This document shows positions 1 through 7,206 of a DNA stretch of 16,620 nucleotides, in pieces. Within the stretch, counting starts at the first letter, position 1. Every line of letters begins with the position of its first letter. The notes under the pieces were generated by a model, which was given only the letters and a program-made list of their open reading frames with translations, did no database searches and had not been told where the DNA came from. A program made the position numbers and the translations under genes. The DNA comes from Bacillota bacterium (GTDB lineage Bacteria; Bacillota; Bacilli; Paenibacillales; Paenibacillaceae), in NCBI GenBank assembly GCA_023418755.1, contig JAEZZE010000312.1, forward strand, positions 1 to 16,620, read 5' to 3'.

Positions 1-97
1 ATCTGCCGCACCTTGGCCCAGATCAGGCCAATAAGCCCGCGCGGCGAGCTCATCTGCCGCACCTTGGCCCAGATCAGGCCAATAAGCCCGCGCGGCG
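1..97. repeat. Two tandem copies of a 51-bp unit
   Basis: A 46-bp segment at 1-46 recurs base for base at 52-97, separated by the linker agctc, giving a period of 51 bp. The window starts at the first base of copy 1, so further copies may lie upstream. The period is a multiple of three and one forward frame is open through it, but no start codon with a ribosome site or recognisable protein supports coding. It lies downstream of the minus-strand pseudouridine synthase gene and next to the 18-bp array. Confidence 0.9.
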
Positions 98-119
98 TGC
101 ACTTATGGGACAGCCTCCT

Positions 120-279
120 TATCGGGCTCCCAGGGTGTATCGGACTCCCAGGGGGTATCGGGCTCCCAGGGTGTATCGGACTCCCAGGGTGTATCGGACT
201 CCCAGGGGTATCGGGCTCCCAGGGGGTATCGGGCTCCCAGGGCGTATCGGGCTTCCCGGGCGTATCGGGCTTGTCGCGG
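120..279. repeat. 18-bp minisatellite, about 8.9 units
   Basis: Units of the form tatcggRctcccagggKg run head to tail from 120. Seven are 18 bp and one (192-208) is 17 bp; unit 8 (245-262) has diverged and unit 9 (263-279) is degenerate. The first half of each unit varies between cggact and cgggct and the second half between gggtg, ggggg and gggcg, so the copies have drifted. Read forward they give Gly-X-Y triplets (GLPGCI, then after the 17-bp unit GVSGSQ). The phase slip inside the array and the antisense overlap with the rluA-like gene beyond it argue for a non-coding minisatellite. It begins about 16 bp past the stop codon of that minus-strand gene. Confidence 0.92.
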
Positions 280-294
280 CCGTCATTCCCCCGG

Positions 295-1263
295 CTAGCG
301 CGAATCTTCCTTGAACTGGCTGAGGAACGGCTTCGGAATATCCGTCTCGAAGCGCATCGGCTTGCCGGTCGTCGGATGTTCGAAGGCAAGCACGCGGGCG
401 TGCAGCCCGAGCCGGGAGAACGGCTTCGTCTTCGCTCCGTACTTCTTGTCTCCGGCAACCGGATGGCCGATGTCCTGCATATGGACGCGAATCTGGTTTT
501 TGCGTCCGGTCTCCAGTTCGATCTCCACCAGCGAATAGGCGCGGCTCGCCCGCAGCACCTTGTAATGCGTGACGGCATGCTGCCCGTCGTTCGGCACGGG
601 ACTGGAGTACATTTTCAACGTGGACGTTTCCTTCAGCCAGGACGAGATCGTTCCGCTCGCTTTCTTAACCAGGCCTTCGACCAGCGCAACGTATGTCCGT
701 TCCGTCACGACGTCCTTCCAATTGTCCTGCATCTTCTTCTGGACTTGCTCGCTCTTGGCGAACATCATGACGCCCGACGTCTCCCGATCCAGCCGGTGAA
801 GCACGAAGATACGGGTTTTGGGATCGGTCTGCCGGACGTGAGCGTTCAGCTGACGATACGCGGTAAGCTCGGTTTCCTGCGCGGTGGCGATGGACAGCAG
901 CCCGGCGTCCTTATGGACGACGATCACCGCATCGTCTTCGTATAAAACGCGCAAGCCGACAAGAGGAGCTGCCGCCGACGCGCGCGTCTTGCTCACCGTT
1001 ACCGTCTGGCCGGGCCGGAGGAGATGGTTATACTGCTTCTCGACCCGGTCGTCGACCGCGACTTGACCGTGAGCGAGCATAGATTTAATGCTGTTGCGTC
1101 CTTGCGGCGCAAGCTTGGCCAGCAGAAATTCCAATAATTCGCCGGGCTCCGTCACCGGAAGCCGTCTGGCGGGCGCGGGCTTGCGGCTCGGGGGAGCTGC
1201 CGCTTGCCGGCGGGAAGCTTTATAGTCTTTTTTCATATCCGCAATAAATCGTTCCTCTCGCAT
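295..1263 (-). CDS. RluA-family pseudouridine synthase with S4 domain
   Basis: Predicted to isomerise uridine to pseudouridine in structured RNA, most likely 23S rRNA, in the cytoplasm. A basic, Ala/Pro-rich N-terminus (about residues 10-38) precedes an S4-like RNA-binding segment (about 40-92, with LLAKLAPQGRNSIKSMLAHG) and a catalytic domain from about 105. The RluA signature HRLDRETSG (about 155-163) carries the catalytic Asp. The C-terminal GRKNQIRVHMQDIGHPVAGD stretch is typical of the family. At 322 residues it has normal length. The ATG at 1263 has no strong Shine-Dalgarno; an in-frame ATG at 1236 (MKKDYK) has GAGAGG about 17 nt upstream, so the true start may be either. A minus-strand TATAAT at 1289-1284 could start transcription here, though its -35 match is poor. 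The gene also follows the CAP pseudogene at 28 bp on the same strand. Exact RNA target is not predictable. Confidence 0.93.
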   Translation of the reverse strand: MREERFIADMKKDYKASRRQAAAPPSRKPAPARRLPVTEPGELLEFLLAKLAPQGRNSIKSMLAHGQVAVDDRVEKQYNHLLRPGQTVTVSKTRASAAAPLVGLRVLYEDDAVIVVHKDAGLLSIATAQETELTAYRQLNAHVRQTDPKTRIFVLHRLDRETSGVMMFAKSEQVQKKMQDNWKDVVTERTYVALVEGLVKKASGTISSWLKETSTLKMYSSPVPNDGQHAVTHYKVLRASRAYSLVEIELETGRKNQIRVHMQDIGHPVAGDKKYGAKTKPFSRLGLHARVLAFEHPTTGKPMRFETDIPKPFLSQFKEDSR

Positions 1264-1291
1264 GCATGGGATGATTTCAATCGATTATACC

Positions 1292-2350
1292 TCATTTGGC
1301 CGCGTGCACGAAATCCACGTTATAGGAGAGCGTCCGGGCGGCTCCCGATTTCGAGAGAAGCCCCCGGATCGTCACTTGATAGCGGTCCCCTTCCTTGTAC
1401 TCCGCGATGCCGCCCGGGCGGAAAATAATCGCGGTCCCCGAGCCGTACCCGCTTGGTTCCACGTTAAAGTAATTTCCCTTTTCAGCCGTTTTGCCGGATT
1501 TCGAATTCAGCGTCCACGTTTTCCGATCTCTCTGCCGAACGATCGTGACCGCGATCTTTTTCGCTTCCGGCGCGCGGAACTTCCTTTCGTTCAGACTGAC
1601 CGACCAGGCGTAATCCGGACCGAACACTTCGAGCGGGAACGCTCCGTGCGCGGGATAAGCAACGTAGTTGAAATCCGGAACCTTCGTCCGGCTCTCGTCG
1701 GTAACTTGCATCACGGAATAGATCCAGCCCTCTTCGCTCGCGGCCTGGCCGAACCCGATCCGCTTCAGGGCCGGATTCAGAATCCATCTCCGGTGTCCGA
1801 CCTCGGACAGATTGCTCGTATCGGAATCCTCCATGTAAGCGTCGACCGATAGCGCCACAATATGATCTTCGCTGCCGTAGTAAGCGTAGAGATTGGACGA
1901 GGAAGCGGAATCCAGCCCTCTTTGATAGAACGTTTGCGGCATATCCTTGGGCCGGACGGGTTCATGGCTGAAGTCGTCCTCCGCGGCGAGCAGCACCGCT
2001 CCATACTGGGCCTAAGCATTCAAGCTCGCCGTTGCGTCCAGGTCGTAAGGAAGCCCGCTGACGAACCGGTAAAAGTTGACGGCATCGACGCCGTCCCGAA
2101 TATAGCGCGGCTTCAAGGAGCCCGGGGAATACGGCGAACTGACGGAAGGGGAGGTTAAATACGGGTTCGCGTAATTTCCCGAAGGATTCATCTGCTTGTT
2201 CCACTGCCCGGCGACTTCCTGCTCGCTGCGAACCGGGAGGCCGGGCTTCAACGGAGATGTCGCGGAAGAGGCCGGCCCCGGTTGCGGGAGAAGCATAATG
2301 GCGATCAACGCCGCGTGGATGAAGGCAAGTCGCAGATTCCTGGTCGTCAA
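1292..2350 (-). pseudogene. Secreted CAP-domain protein gene with in-frame amber stop
   Basis: The reading frame from TTG at 2350 to 1292 would encode about 352 residues but is broken by TAG at 2014-2012 (codon 113). The same frame continues without any shift. The N-terminal part has a signal peptide (hydrophobic core FIHAALIAIMLL, then PGPASSA) followed by the opening of a CAP/SCP-like domain (VNFYRFVSGLPYDLD...SLNA). The part after the stop continues it (AQYGAVLLAAEDDFSHEPVR, then GHRRWILNP near codons 185-193, a conserved CAP motif). The C-terminal ~130 residues look like a beta-rich accessory region. Bacterial CAP proteins are extracellular and of mostly unknown function. The TTG start follows an upstream in-frame TAG and has only a weak ribosome site. 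A GTG at 1996 could restart translation, but the product would lack both the secretion signal and the domain's first helix. A sequencing error or recent nonsense mutation fits; suppression is less likely. Confidence 0.85.
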
Positions 2351-2445
2351 GGGATCAGCTCGCTTTCGCTAGGGCTTCGAGTGAAGGTCAGGCAGGCGTC
2401 TTCCCCTAATTCATTCGCCGCAAAGAAATAGATTCCTTCCCGGGG

Positions 2446-2474
2446 TTGACGACATTGAGCACACCCTGTATAGT
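2446..2474 (+). promoter_or_regulatory. Sigma-A promoter of the ABC operon
   Basis: TTGACG (2446-2451) and TATAGT (2469-2474) each match consensus at five of six positions and are separated by exactly 17 bp. The nearest gene start downstream is 2523, preceded by a strong GGGAGGGG ribosome site at 2508-2515. This is the best promoter in the window. Confidence 0.88.
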
Positions 2475-2494
2475 GTGTATATGGATATACACAC
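2473..2494. promoter_or_regulatory. Perfect palindromic operator, likely for the GntR/YtrA regulator
   Basis: GTGTGTATAT (2473-2482) and ATATACACAC (2485-2494) are exact inverted repeats around a GG centre. The palindrome starts on the last two bases of the -10 box and covers the expected transcription start, an ideal position for repression by steric block. YtrA-type GntR regulators are known to bind GTGTA/TACAC half-sites, and such a regulator is encoded by the second gene of the operon. Autorepression is therefore the natural reading, although binding itself is inference. Confidence 0.82.
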
Positions 2495-2522
2495 ATGAAC
2501 ACTTTGCGGGAGGGGATTCCCG

Positions 2523-3254
2523 ATGAAACAGCGGCAGGCCGTCGCTTATGTCGGAGCTTACTTATGGAGACGCGAACGGTTCGGCATGCTTTTTACCTTG
2601 TTGTTTGCAGTGTACGTAGGTGCCATCAACAGCACTACGATAGACGGAATATTGGGCGGGGATGAAACGGTTCCCAAAGCTCTGCGCGGTATAGTGGATT
2701 GGTTCAACTTGACGATGTACCCCATGTTCGGAATGGTGATGAACAAGTCGGCCTGGGGCATGTGGCGGGAAGACTCCTATTCCAAGCGCCTGGCTCAATG
2801 GCGCACGATGCCGATACCGGTCTCCGCGATCGTATGGGCCAGAATGCTGCAGAGCGTGATCATGCTGCCGATTATCGTCGGGATCTATCTTCTGTTGCAA
2901 TACGTGATGGCGCCGCGGCTGAGGGAGTACGCGACACCGGCCCAGTGGATCGAGAACGGCTTAATCTGGCTATGCTACGCGATCGTGATTATCGTCCTGT
3001 TCATCTGGTTCGAGCTAGGATTCACGGGGAAGCAGTACTGTTTAATGTTTCTGGGAGTTATGCCGCTCACGGCAATCATTGCCGCGGTGCTGACCTGGCA
3101 AGGCATCGGCATTTTCCAAGCGGTGCTGGACCTGGTCAAGGCCGGGCAAGGCTGGGCGCTTCTGCTGGCGCTGGCCTGCGCGGCGGCCGCGGCGGTCGCG
3201 ATAGGCCATAGGCTGACGGTTGAACGAATCCGTTCAAGGTCGCTGCCGCTCTAA
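2523..3254 (+). CDS. Six-TM membrane protein, probable ABC transporter permease-like subunit
   Basis: First gene of the operon, 243 residues, starting at ATG 2523 with a strong ribosome site seven bases upstream. It shows about six hydrophobic segments (approximately residues 21-37, 60-75, 105-128, 147-167, 172-196 and 210-230) and basic flanks such as WRRER near residue 15, consistent with an integral cytoplasmic-membrane protein. I recognise no strong family motif. Its position ahead of a YtrA-type regulator and a YtrB-like ATPase suggests it is the membrane partner of that ATPase, as in ytr-type clusters where permeases and ATPases are co-encoded. It ends 30 bp before the regulator gene. 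An unrelated membrane protein is the alternative. Confidence 0.75.
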   Translation: MKQRQAVAYVGAYLWRRERFGMLFTLLFAVYVGAINSTTIDGILGGDETVPKALRGIVDWFNLTMYPMFGMVMNKSAWGMWREDSYSKRLAQWRTMPIPVSAIVWARMLQSVIMLPIIVGIYLLLQYVMAPRLREYATPAQWIENGLIWLCYAIVIIVLFIWFELGFTGKQYCLMFLGVMPLTAIIAAVLTWQGIGIFQAVLDLVKAGQGWALLLALACAAAAAVAIGHRLTVERIRSRSLPL

Positions 3255-3284
3255 GCGGCGAAAATCGAAACCGGGGGTGAGTCT

Positions 3285-3692
3285 GTGTGGCTTCCGATAC
3301 GAATAGATGAACAGCGTCCCGAACCGCTCTACCATCAGATCGAGGTCCAGCTTCGCGGGCTTATCCTCGGCGGACAGCTGAAGGAAGGAACGCTGCTTCC
3401 TTCGATACGCGAGCTGGCGGTCTCGCTGAAATGCAGCGCAATTACGGTGCGAAGAGTGTATCAGGACTTGGAAAACGAAGGCTTGATTCGCACCAGGCAG
3501 GGTACGGGAACGTTCGTCGCGGGGGTGGAGCGGATCGCGCGGGACGAACATCGCCTGGAGCGCTTAACCGAAGAACTGGAGAAAGCGATCGAAGCCGGCC
3601 TTCAGCTCCAGTGCGCGCCGGAAGAGATCGAGACGGTGTTCCGGCAAGCTCTGCGGAGGATAACGGCGGAAAGAGGGGTGGATACGTCATGA
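3285..3692 (+). CDS. YtrA-type GntR transcriptional regulator
   Basis: A 135-residue regulator with a winged helix-turn-helix at about residues 10-78. It carries the GntR landmarks PLYHQIEVQLRGLI, LPSIRELAVSLKC, TVRRVYQDLENEGLI and RQGTGTFV. The C-terminal part is only about 55 residues and helical, which is the short dimerisation type of the YtrA subfamily, rather than a FadR, HutC or MocR domain. Members of this subfamily usually repress the ABC operon in which they lie. In Bacillus subtilis YtrA controls ytr genes that respond to cell-wall-active antibiotics. The GTG start at 3285 follows GGGGGTGA, and the first codons (WLPIRIDE) fit family N-termini. Its stop overlaps the next ATG (ATGA at 3689-3692), indicating translational coupling. 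The palindrome at 2473-2494 is its likely operator. Confidence 0.92.
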   Translation: MWLPIRIDEQRPEPLYHQIEVQLRGLILGGQLKEGTLLPSIRELAVSLKCSAITVRRVYQDLENEGLIRTRQGTGTFVAGVERIARDEHRLERLTEELEKAIEAGLQLQCAPEEIETVFRQALRRITAERGVDTS

Positions 3693-4612
3693 CGGATGCG
3701 AATATCGAAGCCGCGATTTCCCTTCGCGGAATGAAGCTGCAGCATGAACGGTTTTCGCTCGGGCCGATCGATTGCGACATTCCCAAAGGAATGGTCACGG
3801 CGATCGTCGGACCGAACGGCTCGGGCAAGAGCACGCTGTTTCGGGCTCTGCTTGGGCTGGAGCCCGTCCGTTCGGGCGAAGCGGTGCTGCTCGGTACGAA
3901 CCTGGACGGGAAACAGGACGACGCGTACAAAAGCCGGATCGGTTTCCTTGCGGAAAACCCTAACGCCCACGAGAGCCATCTGACCGCCGACGAGAAGGCC
4001 AAGTTCGCCTCCCGTTGGTATCCGGGCTGGGACTGGGAACGCTATCGCAAGCTGCTTCGCCATTTCGACGTAGACGGCGGGATCAAGCTGTCCAAGATGT
4101 CCAAGGGCATGCGGCGCAAAGCGGAGCTGTCCATCGCGATGGCGCACGATCCGGAGCTGCTGCTGCTCGACGAACCTTCGTCCGGGCTGGACCCGTTCGC
4201 TTGGAAGACAATGCTCGAGGAGCTCGGGCGCTACATGGAGCACGGAGACCGGACGCTCGTGCTGGCTACCCACATTCTCGAGGAGATCAGGCGGCTTGCC
4301 GACTACATTCTGTTTATTTATCGCGGACGAATTCTCGGTCTCTACGAGAAGGACCGCCTGCTGGATGACTGGCGAACGATCGTCGTGCAGATCGAATACG
4401 CCCCGAAGGGCGGAAGCGAGCTGCTCCAGCGCGCTCCCGGCTTTCAAGGGCTGACGGAAGCGGGGCCGGGCCTCTACCGGCTCGAGGTGGACGATCCCGA
4501 GCAGGGCGAAGCGTATTGCCGCGACAACGGCTTCCAGGTGTTGGCTGTCCAGCGCATGGAGCTTGAAGATATACTGGGCTGTTTAATTCGGAAGGAGGAA
4601 GCAAGACGATGA
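3689..4612 (+). CDS. ABC transporter ATP-binding protein, YtrB-like
   Basis: A 307-residue cytoplasmic ATPase subunit. Walker A is GPNGSGKST (residues 41-49) and Walker B is LLLLDE (about 157-162) followed by the D-loop SGLD. The H-loop His is at 195 (ATHILEE). The signature is the variant MSKGMRRK (about 137-144) in place of LSGGQ, common among exporter-type YtrB/CcmA-like ATPases. The Q-loop position reads FLAEN, with Glu where Gln is usual. A C-terminal region after about residue 205 is a regulatory extension. The start is set by the ATGA overlap with the regulator and by AGAGGGG at 3672-3678; a longer upstream reading in this frame runs over the regulator gene and is not real. Its stop again overlaps the next start by four bases. 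Likely partner is the membrane protein at 2523-3254; the transported substrate is unknown. Confidence 0.93.
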   Translation: MTDANIEAAISLRGMKLQHERFSLGPIDCDIPKGMVTAIVGPNGSGKSTLFRALLGLEPVRSGEAVLLGTNLDGKQDDAYKSRIGFLAENPNAHESHLTADEKAKFASRWYPGWDWERYRKLLRHFDVDGGIKLSKMSKGMRRKAELSIAMAHDPELLLLDEPSSGLDPFAWKTMLEELGRYMEHGDRTLVLATHILEEIRRLADYILFIYRGRILGLYEKDRLLDDWRTIVVQIEYAPKGGSELLQRAPGFQGLTEAGPGLYRLEVDDPEQGEAYCRDNGFQVLAVQRMELEDILGCLIRKEEARR

Positions 4613-5514
4613 ATTCATTAAAAGTAGACGGAATCATTAAAAACTATGGCGACAAGAGGGCCGTAAACGGCCTTAGCTTCGAGGTGTCGGCAGGGGAAAT
4701 CTACGGCCTGCTCGGCGCCAACGGCGCGGGAAAAACGACGACGATGCGGATGATCCTGGGCTTGATCCTGCCGGACGAAGGGGACATTCGCTATCTCGGC
4801 AATCCCTACAGCGAACAGCAGCTAAGCATGCTGGGCTATCTGCCGGAGGAGCGGGGCATGTATCCGAAGATCAAGGTGAGCGATCAGATTCTGTATCTTG
4901 CCCAACTGCGCGGCATGTCCCGCAAGGACGCGGACAAGAACCTGAAAATGTGGCTGGAGAAGTTTCAGGTGCCGGAGTACTACAACAAGAAGGTCGAGGA
5001 GCTGTCCAAGGGCAACCAGCAGAAAATCCAGTTCATCGCGGCCGTCATCCATAATCCGAAAATCCTGATTCTCGACGAGGCGTTCAGCGGCCTGGACCCG
5101 GTCAACGTGGAATTGCTCAAATCGACGGTCAAAGAGCTGCGGGACGGAGGCACGAGCATCGTGTTCTCTACGCACCGGATGGAGCACGTCGAGGAGCTCT
5201 GCCGGAATATTACGATCATGCACAGATCCAATCCGGTGCTGCAAGGGCCGATCAAGGAAATCAAAAAGAAGTTTCCGCAGGAGCGCGTCGTCGTAGCGGG
5301 CGACGGGAATATCGAGGGGTTGGATACGATTACGGGAGTCAAGCACGTATTCCGGCATGAACACGGCGGCTACGAGCTGAAAGTCGATTCTCCGGAGGTC
5401 GGGCAACGCATTCTAAAGCACGCCCTGCTCCAAGGACCGGTCAATCGATTCGAGGTATTGGAACCGACGCTTAACGAAATCTTTATTAAAACGGTGGGTG
5501 AGAGCCATGAATAA
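4609..5514 (+). CDS. ABC transporter ATP-binding protein, NatA/YhaQ-like
   Basis: A 301-residue ATPase with a complete set of motifs: Walker A GANGAGKTT (36-44), signature LSKGNQQK (132-139), Walker B ILILDE (152-157) and H-loop His 189 (STHRMEH). After the nucleotide-binding domain, a C-terminal domain of about 80 residues ends in FEVLEPTLNEIFIKTV, the ending seen in NatA-type exporters. The family pairs with ABC-2 permeases for sodium efflux or envelope defence, and the next gene encodes exactly such a permease. The start is fixed by ATGA overlap with the preceding gene and by the GGAAGGAGGAAG ribosome site. It differs clearly from the preceding ATPase in signature and C-terminus, so the operon carries two non-equivalent ATPases rather than a recent duplicate. 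Confidence 0.94.
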   Translation: MNSLKVDGIIKNYGDKRAVNGLSFEVSAGEIYGLLGANGAGKTTTMRMILGLILPDEGDIRYLGNPYSEQQLSMLGYLPEERGMYPKIKVSDQILYLAQLRGMSRKDADKNLKMWLEKFQVPEYYNKKVEELSKGNQQKIQFIAAVIHNPKILILDEAFSGLDPVNVELLKSTVKELRDGGTSIVFSTHRMEHVEELCRNITIMHRSNPVLQGPIKEIKKKFPQERVVVAGDGNIEGLDTITGVKHVFRHEHGGYELKVDSPEVGQRILKHALLQGPVNRFEVLEPTLNEIFIKTVGESHE

Positions 5515-6775
5515 CAGCTTATGGACGGTAATGTCGTTTACGATGCGCAACAAGCTGCGCAGCAAAGGATTCATTATTATGACGGTCGTGCTCGCGGTGC
5601 TGCTCGTCGTGGCGGGCAACCTGCCTTACTTGATCGACAAGCTGAGCGGCGGCGGAGGAAGCGCGACGAAAGTCGGCTACGCGGAAGGTCGGCAAACGCA
5701 AGTCGTGGAAGGGCTGAAGAGCCATTTCGCGAAGCTGCCGGAGCCGGACGTGGAGCTCGTCGGCATCGCGTCCGAGGATCAATTGAAGACCGCGCTCGAG
5801 AACGGCGACATCAAAGGCTATTTGACGTTCGAAGAGGACGCCGCGGCCGGTTTCCCGAAAGTCACGTACAACTCCAAGAGCGCTTTCGAGGGCGGAACCT
5901 CCTCCTCGCTGACGGCGGCTCTTCAGCAGGTGAAATATGACGCCTTGCTCGAAGACGCGGGATTGACCGATGCGCAGAAGGCGCAGCTGTACACGCCGGT
6001 ATCGTTCCAGACCCAGAAGGTCAGCTTCACCGACGAGAAGGGTAAGACGGGGGAAGAGCAGGGCATCGCCATTGCCCTCACGTACGTTATGATTATCATG
6101 CTGTTTATGGCCGTCATGATCACGGGACAATTGATCGCCACGGAGATCACGGCGGAGAAGAGCTCCCGCGTCATGGAAATCATCGTCACAAGCGTATCCC
6201 CTCTGAAACAGATGTGGGGGAAAATTCTCGGCACGTTCCTCGTGGCCATGGTCCAAATCGTCATTCTGGTCGGGGCGCTGGTAGCGAACCTGACGCTGCC
6301 TCACAACTCGGACATTCTGAAAAGCTTCGGGTTCGATATCGGTACGATCGATCCGTTGCTGCTGGTCTATGCGATATTCTTCTACTTGGCGGGCTTCTTC
6401 CTGTACGCGACCTTGTTCGCGGCGGTTGGATCGATCGTCAGCCGCACCGAGGACCTGGGCCAAGCGGTCATGCCGATTACGCTGCTGACTCTCGTCGGCT
6501 TCTATATCGCGATGTTCGGCCTGAACCAACCGGACAGCACGCTGATGGTCGTCTGTCAGTACATTCCGTTCTTCTCGCCGTTCCTCATGTTCCTGCGAAT
6601 CGGCCTGGCCGAACCGGCCTGGTGGGAAATCGCCCTTTCCATCGGCATTCTGATCGCCTCGATTCTCGCGATCGGCTGGCTGTCCGCGAAAATCTATCGC
6701 GTTGGCGTATTGATGTACGGCAAGCGGCCTTCGATGAAGGAAATCGTGAAGGCTATGAAGGCTTATAAGGTGTAA
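5507..6775 (+). CDS. ABC-2 type permease, NatB/YhaP-like
   Basis: A 422-residue integral membrane subunit. One transmembrane segment near the N-terminus (about 21-40) is followed by a ~150-residue external domain (about 41-188), then five or six more membrane segments (about 189-210, 241-261, 282-310, 320-340, 373-397). The conserved coupling-type motif EKSSRVMEIIVTSVSP is at 217-232, typical of NatB/YhaP permeases. The ATG at 5507 is preceded by GGTGGGTGAG and overlaps the NatA-like gene by eight bases. A GTG at 5498 is in frame but sits inside that ribosome site, so 5507 is preferred. It is the last gene of the operon; a strong terminator lies about 150 bp downstream. Sodium, a drug or a lipid-linked compound are possible substrates; the sequence does not decide. 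Confidence 0.92.
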   Translation: MNNSLWTVMSFTMRNKLRSKGFIIMTVVLAVLLVVAGNLPYLIDKLSGGGGSATKVGYAEGRQTQVVEGLKSHFAKLPEPDVELVGIASEDQLKTALENGDIKGYLTFEEDAAAGFPKVTYNSKSAFEGGTSSSLTAALQQVKYDALLEDAGLTDAQKAQLYTPVSFQTQKVSFTDEKGKTGEEQGIAIALTYVMIIMLFMAVMITGQLIATEITAEKSSRVMEIIVTSVSPLKQMWGKILGTFLVAMVQIVILVGALVANLTLPHNSDILKSFGFDIGTIDPLLLVYAIFFYLAGFFLYATLFAAVGSIVSRTEDLGQAVMPITLLTLVGFYIAMFGLNQPDSTLMVVCQYIPFFSPFLMFLRIGLAEPAWWEIALSIGILIASILAIGWLSAKIYRVGVLMYGKRPSMKEIVKAMKAYKV

Positions 6776-6922
6776 GGTAAAGACGTTCGCTGTTGAGTGT
6801 TGTCATAATTGGTGAGAATATTTCAAAAATTCTCGATTGAACATTTTCAGAATTATTGATTATTGCATAAATATTCACTTTTTTTGTATGGATTTTATCA
6901 CTCTAAAATTGTAGCCATTTTC

Positions 6923-6956
6923 AAGAGACGAACCAGTATCGAGTTCGTCTCTTTTT
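6923..6956 (+). terminator. Intrinsic terminator of the ABC operon
   Basis: A perfect 11-bp stem pairs 6923-6933 (aagagacgaac) with 6943-6953, around a nine-base loop, and runs into a T tract ending at 6956. It sits in an AT-rich gap after the permease gene and is correctly oriented to end plus-strand transcription. Confidence 0.9.
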
Positions 6957-7206
6957 GGTGATCGCGGGCTGACAGATGACGTTCTTATCTATAAAGGACT
7001 GCGGATTAGGCGAAGTCATATAGTAACCAGAGCCGAGAGTGTGTATTTCCCAAGCAAAATGTATGAAGACCGACAGTTACGGCAAGTTTCGGGGTGACGG
7101 TAAGCAATTCCATTCGTCCGTACCTGATATATTTTATTGAAGTTTTTCTCAGAAGTTATCAGCATCTTCATTGGGGCATACTAAACTAACCAAAGTCAGA
7201 TGTTAA
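6957..7206. other. Intergenic stretch with no recognisable gene
   Basis: Together with 6776-6922 this makes about 430 bp between the permease stop and the decayed gene. Apart from the terminator it shows no open frame with a ribosome site, no tRNA-like fold and no repeat that I can find. It is richer in A and T than its surroundings. It probably contains the lost upstream region of the decayed gene that follows. Confidence 0.5.

Noticed and set aside
120..279. CRISPR array
   Set aside because: Units are contiguous with no unique spacers and there are no cas genes nearby.
13..945. 310-codon forward frame containing both repeat blocks, with collagen-like triplets
   Set aside because: Most of it is antisense to the well-supported RluA-family gene, there is no ribosome site, and the beyond-repeat part resembles no protein.
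1994..1996. GTG as the genuine start of a shorter CAP-domain gene
   Set aside because: The product would lack a signal peptide and the start of the domain, which are both encoded in the same frame just upstream of the stop.
3431..3688. Upstream extension of the YtrB-like ATPase frame over the regulator gene
   Set aside because: It is the regulator read in another frame; the ATG at 3689 has a ribosome site and a coupled ATGA overlap.
3602..6529. Long minus-strand frames (3602-4447, 4822-5406, 5519-6529)
   Set aside because: They are shadows of the ABC genes, rich in Arg, Asp and Gln as antisense frames of G+C-rich genes tend to be, with no motifs.
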